Assembly: GCF_018326265.1 (NCBI RefSeq)
Contig: NZ_AP023360.1
Location: forward strand, 4,373,501 to 4,437,500
Direction of reading: 5' to 3'
DNA: 64,000 bases
From: Catellatospora sp. IY07-71
Lineage (GTDB): Bacteria; Actinomycetota; Actinomycetes; Mycobacteriales; Micromonosporaceae
Shown: positions 60,601 through 64,000 of the stretch, piece by piece
Layout: the number at the start of each line of letters is the position of its first letter
Numbering within the stretch: the stretch's first letter is position 1
The notes under the pieces: model-generated
Database searches by the model: none
Told to the model about the DNA's origin: nothing
Seen by the model: only the letters and a program-made list of their open reading frames with translations
Made by a program: the position numbers and the translations under genes

Positions 60601-60972
60601 ACCCGACAGCCGCGCCTTGCGCACGGCGCGGTAGGCGGTGCGGCGCAGCCGGGCGGGCGCGTCGGCGAGCAAGCCCCACAACTCGTCCGCGGTGACGGGA
60701 TGGCTGCGCAGCCAGCCGCCCAGGGCGATGCTCTGCAGCTCGGGGTCGGGGTCGGCCAGCGCGGCGACGACGGCGTCGCGGTGACCGGCGACGGTCGCGA
60801 AGAACAGCCACATTTCACGGTGGAACGTGTCACCCGTGCGGAGCTCGGCCAGCAGCGCATCGAGCGCGGGCGTCCCGGCCAGTTCCCGCGCCCGGCGCGC
60901 CAGCAGGCGCAGCCGCTCGGGGCGAGCAAGCGGGTCGATCTCGTGCAGCAGGGCGGTGCTCAGTCCGGGCAT
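57619..60972 (-). CDS. Large HEAT-like helical-repeat protein, unknown function
   Basis: A 1117-residue protein, mostly repeating pairs of Leu/Ala-rich helices, e.g. DAVVAALADPDPELQSIALG, VLAEAALHALVW and DPDVREAAYALVLA. The repeats look like HEAT or ARM-type units. No signal peptide, membrane segment or catalytic motif is seen. It may act as a scaffold for protein partners. The C-terminal segment RRHADPDVREAAYALVLAAG is the most HEAT-like. The gene lies upstream of the LuxR regulator on the same strand. Confidence 0.65.
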   Translation of the reverse strand: MPGLSTALLHEIDPLARPERLRLLARRARELAGTPALDALLAELRTGDTFHREMWLFFATVAGHRDAVVAALADPDPELQSIALGGWLRSHPVTADELWGLLADAPARLRRTAYRAVRKARLSGPVSGIIDRVRERYGDAEAAGLLGDCDAETVARLLPELTHAIGSWAVLAKRHPGVVLDEVERQLARTLPPHEQWWLPPNHGRICTGFWAAAAELPARALDLLEAYAPVSGLPGPYRHYHALAAADPRRVLRLLTAPGRAERTGGAVLPSGLWRRLAALGTAELAGLARIRRGHGDGAGLAPLLAARAPRDREALFDAAYEGTSREFVIVPDEVLELLPHARRAAEARRMLGLATVRTDEHLILGYHAFLPWAEAKAELLTWVRRPSAADRGYAYRRLVACAARSRDAAVVTEALTLLGRLRNDQLPVRHEALDQLAQVNPRLLEPGTAELLDQLVRDETHARDSTAGTRDALKRLAVRVLQQRSATPELAGWALRTLSHLFGDDRLPSLYGLGRQLRRGQEKDFFAAVRDWVTAAVTRGRYGPLFAVADGLDERAWRLPELQEMLQCAINRGNVGSVVRQAVQLWLADPATRGERVAEVLAWDPSTVDLPQVWDCLAGQRTDLLDTVLGETAPTGMFLSAGTRWLPRHAHGARRWLPRQQRRYLDLLAGVAADTGANEHRRAAAIRAAADVPGAGRDLVAAYLGAPEVVLAEAALHALVWTDRPGDALPTLLAHAAGDRARVAVYAATRAAAHLRPSELRPVLAAALDGAKVTSQKEILRLAARFAVPDAGGLLLAQWQRDGLHRDVRTAIVSAARQHPEWPQSWEILAGAVHGTREDALALLAAAPETVATADRDRYGALVAACCDSTDPVIADAAWRALPDWDGAAALTGDAAYTRLTDLADRQVWRSVAAALATLTLRGEHQDLLHRVLSRLIELDLADDDRDPEADRPARRRLEHLVGAYTVSRLNPPEPTETALQAELGAVLLRHEDHVDSGAHLSLQSAVGSDDRLRPVLTELAVHLAHRPGAAARLLPRLKVLVKRRAAWSPEATLAAATALAARPEPAAGQFAVVLAARGASDQWPQPWRELVRQLRRHADPDVREAAYALVLAAG

Positions 60973-61083
60973 CGGGACATTGTGCCGTCCGGGTGCCGCG
61001 CGAGGGCACCGGGTTTCGCAGCGGGCGGGGATACGAACAGGCCCGGGGCCGTGTGACGGCTCCCGGGCCTGTGCCGGTGGGGT

Positions 61084-61230
61084 TCACCGCGCGTTGCGGT
61101 CGTGCGCCTGGCGGCGCTTGCGGCCGTGGCGGTGCAGCCTCGCGGCCACCCGCTCCTTCTCGGCCTCGTCCAGGAGCTCGCGGTGGTGCAGCTTCGCGAG
61201 ATCGAAGTACAGCTCGGGCGATCCGAACAT
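61084..61230 (-). CDS. Small conserved actinobacterial protein
   Basis: A 48-residue basic protein (MFGSPELYFDLAKLHHRELL, then AEKERVAARLHRHGRKRR). TGAGGAG sits 6 bases before ATG 61230, so this start is preferred to an upstream one at 61275. Small proteins opening MF.SPEL are common in actinobacteria, with no known function. Probably one amphipathic helix with a basic tail that could bind nucleic acid. Confidence 0.55.
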   Translation of the reverse strand: MFGSPELYFDLAKLHHRELLDEAEKERVAARLHRHGRKRRQAHDRNAR

Positions 61231-61467
61231 CTCAGACTCCTCAGTCCGTCGTGCTTGTCTTTCCGACATGACCAATAGTCGTCTCCCGGCGGGCCCGATC
61301 CATCCGCAGCGATGGCGTATCTTGCCTGGCCGCGCGCTACCTAGAGGGGTGCGTAGGGCCGTCTAGTCATACGTAGGACGCCGGTCACCCGCGCCGGGTC
61401 CGTCCGGTCCGGACGGTGTCGTACCAGGCGGTTAGGGTCGGGCGATCTTCGAGGCGTGGAGGCGACG

Positions 61468-61881
61468 ATGCGGGTGGAGGTGCGTAGCCGGGTCCCGGGC
61501 GGGGAACGGCTGCCGGACGTGCTGATCGAGCTGGCGCGGGAGCGGACGACGGTGCGCGAGCTGATCCGGGCCGCGGTCGCCGAGCAGGTCCGCGCCTGGC
61601 GCGGGGACCACTCTCGCTGCCGGGCGCTGCTGGACCGGCAGTACCTCACCGACGCCGAGGTCCGCGCACAGGCCGCTACGGGCGTGGTGCGCCTGCCCGG
61701 CCGCGCCGAGGTGGACCCCGATCCGGACGCCGAGGTCGCCCGCGCCTGGCGGGCGTTCGAGGCGGGCGCGTTCGCCCTGTTCGTGAACGGTGTCCAGGCC
61801 GACGCCCTGGACGAGGAGATCGTGCTGCAAACAGGTGAGCCGGTGGTGTTCGTGCGGCTCACCGCATTGGTCGGGGGCTGA
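61468..61881 (+). CDS. Protein of unknown function, first gene of a pair
   Basis: A 137-residue protein starting at ATG 61468 after TGGAGG. MRVEVRSRVPGGERLPDVLI, ERTTVRELIRAAVAEQVRAW and the ending EEIVLQTGEPVVFVRLTALV suggest a beta-grasp-like N-terminus and a final beta-strand pair. There is no membrane segment or signal peptide. The next gene begins two bases after the stop, so they form an operon. Confidence 0.55.
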   Translation: MRVEVRSRVPGGERLPDVLIELARERTTVRELIRAAVAEQVRAWRGDHSRCRALLDRQYLTDAEVRAQAATGVVRLPGRAEVDPDPDAEVARAWRAFEAGAFALFVNGVQADALDEEIVLQTGEPVVFVRLTALVGG

Positions 61882-61882
61882 G

Positions 61883-62470
61883 GTGCTGCACCATCCGGTG
61901 CCGGAGCAGTATCGCGAGGCGTTCGAGCAGGAGCGGGCCGCGCTGCTGGCCAGGGTCGAGGAGGTCCGCGCGGCGCTGCGCGCCGGTGATCGCGGGCGGC
62001 TGCTGGGCGGGCTCGCCGCGGCGGGCGGGCTGGACGAGGCACTGGTCGAGGAGGCGTTCGCCAAGGACCGGTTCCTGGGCAACGAGCTGTTCGGCGACGC
62101 GTCGAGATACGGCGGGCCCGCGCAGGCGCCCTCGCCGTATGCGGCAATGGTGCGGCCGTACGCGCAGGAGGTGCTGTGGCGGCTCAGCGCTGCGGCGCTG
62201 CGGGACGACGAGCTGCCGCAGTTCCGGCCGCACGGGCTGCGGTTCGCGCTGCGCGGGCTGGACTGGGCGGGCGAGGCGGCCACGGGCGAGCGATTCGGCG
62301 CCGCCGCGCTGACCCCGGACGAGCTGGCGGCGTACGTCGCCCACCTGGACGGGCAGCCGGAGGAGGTGCGGCAGCGCGCGTTCCGGCTGCGCCGCGCGGC
62401 GGGCGACGCATACGCCTGCAAGGAAGGGCACCTTCTTAACGCTTTCCGTAGAGGAAGGTGCCCTTCTTAA
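61883..62470 (+). CDS. Protein of unknown function, second gene of the pair, C-terminus from a palindromic repeat
   Basis: A 195-residue helical protein from GTG 61883. EQYREAFEQERAALLARVEE and DEALVEEAFAKDRFLGNELF are conspicuous, then RPYAQEVLWRLSAAALRDDE. No family recognised. The last 17 residues (CKEGHLLNAFRRGRCPS) and the stop are supplied by a family A palindrome, so the original C-terminus has probably been replaced. The neighbouring 61468 gene is its likely partner. Confidence 0.5.
   Translation: MLHHPVPEQYREAFEQERAALLARVEEVRAALRAGDRGRLLGGLAAAGGLDEALVEEAFAKDRFLGNELFGDASRYGGPAQAPSPYAAMVRPYAQEVLWRLSAAALRDDELPQFRPHGLRFALRGLDWAGEAATGERFGAAALTPDELAAYVAHLDGQPEEVRQRAFRLRRAAGDAYACKEGHLLNAFRRGRCPS
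62420..62470. repeat. Family A palindromic repeat, copy 6
   Basis: Arms AAGGAAGGGCACCTTCTTAA and AGGAAGGTGCCCTTCTTAA around CGCTTTCCGTAG. The element overlaps the 3' end of the 61883 gene and its TAA stop. Confidence 0.88.
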
Positions 62471-62491
62471 CCCCTCACTGGTCCGGGCTGC

Positions 62492-63412
62492 TCAGGCGAG
62501 GGCCGTCGCCAGCAGCGGTCCGAGGTCGGCGGCGCCGGTCGCCTCGGAGTCGCTCAGCACCACGATGCGTACGTCCCGCTCCGGCACCCACGCCAGGAAC
62601 GAGCGGAATCCCGCGTTGCCGCCGTCGTGGTGAAACCACGGCGTCCCGCCGACCGTGCCGGTGAACAGGCCGTAGCCGTACCCGGCGGCGTCCGGCCCGC
62701 CGCCGGTCGGCGTGTGCGCGGTGTGCATCAGCCGGCGGTGCCGCTCGTCGAGCAGCTGCCCGGAGCCCAGCGCGTCCACCCAGCGCAGCAGGTCGCCGGT
62801 GGTGGACCAGAGGTCGCCCGCGCCCATCGCCACGACGTCGAGCTCGTACGGCGGCGCCGGCTCGCCCCTCGCGTCGCGGCCCACGGCGAGGTCCGCGCGG
62901 TCGCCGGGCTCCCCGGCGAACGTGTCCGCCATACCGAGCGGCGTGAAGATCATCTCAGCCAGCGCCTGCTGGTACGCCATCCCGGCGGCCTCGGCCACCA
63001 CGTGCGCCAGCAGCACGAACCCGGGGCTGCTGTAGTGGAAGCGGGCGCCCGGCGCGAACAACGGCGGCACCTCGTGGAACGACGCGAGCAGCTCATCGGG
63101 CTCGACCCGGCGGTGGAGGTCGATCAGCGGGTACTCGTCCCAGTGCCCCAGCCCGGACGAGTTGCTCAGCAGGTGGTGCCGGGTGATGCCGCGCCAGGCC
63201 CGAGGGCAGCCGCCGAGCCGATGTCCGATCGGGTCGTCCAGGGCCAGCGCTCCACGCTGCGCCAGCAGCAGCACGGCCGCCGCCGTGAACTGCTTGCTCA
63301 CCGAGGCGATCTGATAGCGGGTCCGGGCCGTGGTGCCGGCGGCGACGGTCTCGGCCAGCACCGTGCCGCCGCGCTGGAGCAGCGTCGCGCCGGGGATCTG
63401 TGCTGGGGGCAT
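62492..63412 (-). CDS. Serine hydrolase, beta-lactamase class C-like
   Basis: A 306-residue class C fold protein. SVSK in YQIASVSKQFTAAAVL is the SxxK nucleophile, YSS in RFHYSSPGFVLL is the YxS/N motif, and WFHHDGGNAGF is the third motif. No signal peptide is visible. Esterase, transesterase or DD-peptidase activities are all possible. It lies between two family A repeats, at 62420 and 63506. Confidence 0.8.
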   Translation of the reverse strand: MPPAQIPGATLLQRGGTVLAETVAAGTTARTRYQIASVSKQFTAAAVLLLAQRGALALDDPIGHRLGGCPRAWRGITRHHLLSNSSGLGHWDEYPLIDLHRRVEPDELLASFHEVPPLFAPGARFHYSSPGFVLLAHVVAEAAGMAYQQALAEMIFTPLGMADTFAGEPGDRADLAVGRDARGEPAPPYELDVVAMGAGDLWSTTGDLLRWVDALGSGQLLDERHRRLMHTAHTPTGGGPDAAGYGYGLFTGTVGGTPWFHHDGGNAGFRSFLAWVPERDVRIVVLSDSEATGAADLGPLLATALA

Positions 63413-63505
63413 GTCACCGACCCTAGATCACCGCGCCGCGCCGCAGGCACCGTCACGTGCGCGTCCCGGGCCGGGGTCGGCGGCGTGGCACGGGACGAGG
63501 AAGAG

Positions 63506-63557
63506 TTAGGAAGGGCACCTTCTTATACACATAACGATAAGAAGGTGCCCTTCCTTT
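63506..63557. repeat. Family A palindromic repeat, copy 7
   Basis: Arms TTAGGAAGGGCACCTTCTTA and AAGAAGGTGCCCTTCCTTTA around TACACATAACGA. It sits between the serine hydrolase start and the STAS gene 3' end. Confidence 0.9.
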
Positions 63558-63572
63558 ACCCTCACCCGGGCG

Positions 63573-63980
63573 TCAGGGACGTGCGGGCTGTGGCCGTCCT
63601 GACGGAGGCCGGCGGCGATGGTGGGTGCGGCAGGCGGGGGCCGAGGTCCGCGCCTGCGCGGCGGCGGACCCCGTGAGCAGGTGCTCCACTCCGCACAAAC
63701 CGATGGTGGCGGTGACCGCCCGGGACGGGTTGACGATGGCGAAGGGGAGGCGGTGCTCGGCCGCCTCGCGGCGGCAGCCGATGACCGCGGCGATCCCGGC
63801 GGCGTCGATGAACGTCACCGCGGACATGTCCATGGACAGGCTCGCCGCGTCGCGGGTGCGCAGCACCGCCGTGGTCACCCTGCCGAGCAGGTACGCGGTC
63901 GCCATGTCGACCTCGCCCGCGACGAGCAGGCACAGCTCGCCCGCCCGGGTGCGCAGACGGATCCGCAGGTCGTCAGACAT
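63573..63980 (-). CDS. STAS-domain protein (anti-anti-sigma type) lacking the phospho-serine
   Basis: A 135-residue protein with a STAS fold: ELCLLVAGEVDMATAYLLG, SLSMDMSAVTFIDAAGIAAV, then RREAAEHRLPFAIVNPSRAV. In SpoIIAA-type proteins the segment reads DSSG, with a phosphorylatable Ser; here it is DAAG, so kinase control by phosphorylation is lost. The C-terminal 25 residues are Arg/Pro-rich. No anti-sigma kinase is in view. Confidence 0.75.
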   Translation of the reverse strand: MSDDLRIRLRTRAGELCLLVAGEVDMATAYLLGRVTTAVLRTRDAASLSMDMSAVTFIDAAGIAAVIGCRREAAEHRLPFAIVNPSRAVTATIGLCGVEHLLTGSAAAQARTSAPACRTHHRRRPPSGRPQPARP

Positions 63981-64000
63981 GACGCCACCACCCGGGGAAC

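Overview
The window is very GC-rich (well above 70% by eye), with C/G-biased wobble positions, many GTG starts, frequent 4-base start/stop overlaps, and actinomycete-type genes: ECF and SigE-family sigma factors, ROK and LacI regulators with lipoprotein-dependent sugar ABC importers, an EspR-like regulator, a flavohemoglobin, DUF1906/golvesin and GH secreted enzymes. Together with the dispersed GGAAGGGCACCTTCTT palindromes this suggests a saprophytic, Micromonosporaceae-like actinobacterium. The family-level placement is inference. No rRNA, tRNA, phage, transposase, CRISPR or NRPS/PKS genes were seen.

Layout: 1-12 kb holds mostly single-gene functions: a partial 2H phosphoesterase with a VOC protein, aldehyde dehydrogenase, APH-fold kinase, S41 peptidase, ArsR regulator, a SulP transporter fused to a beta-carbonic anhydrase, a LysR gene divergent from a Rid/HIBADH-like pair, DUF3052, a DHFR-fold protein, a STAS protein and an ECF sigma factor. 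12-25 kb has a GH95 alpha-fucosidase, an acetyltransferase, a histidine phosphatase, a TrxR-like flavoprotein with its XRE-cupin regulator, a secreted DUF1906 protein, a methyltransferase, a hydrolase with an internal deletion, and an ABC exporter. 25.5-28.4 kb carries a strong promoter ahead of a truncated hemoglobin, a flavohemoglobin, a DivIVA-like protein and an EspR-like regulator, which I read as an NO/O2-stress cluster. 28.5-30.8 kb holds a serine hydrolase and an ArsR-SRPBCC pair.

Two carbohydrate loci dominate the second half. The first (31.1-42.4 kb) has a Gfo/Idh/MocA protein divergent from a ROK regulator, followed by an ABC importer and two secreted enzymes, a spherulin-4/GH135-type and a GH114-type protein. 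Both families are known for endo-alpha-1,4-galactosaminidase activity, so the locus looks like a utilisation system for galactosamine-containing exopolysaccharide (Pel or galactosaminogalactan type). The second (46.2-54.4 kb) is a beta-1,4-galactan locus: LacI regulator, ABC importer, GH42 beta-galactosidase and secreted GH53 galactanase, tied together by four copies of the operator CTGTGAACGTTCACAG. Between them lie an HPF1-like (DUF2228) protein and a SigE-family sigma factor with a membrane partner. 54.7-64 kb holds a large LuxR-family ATPase regulator, a HEAT-like repeat protein, small unknown genes, a serine hydrolase and a STAS protein.

The most unusual feature is the density of short palindromic repeats: at least five families, about 17 copies, nearly all intergenic. 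The commonest (7 copies) abuts or supplies stop codons of neighbouring genes, and one copy lies in frame inside the GH95 gene.
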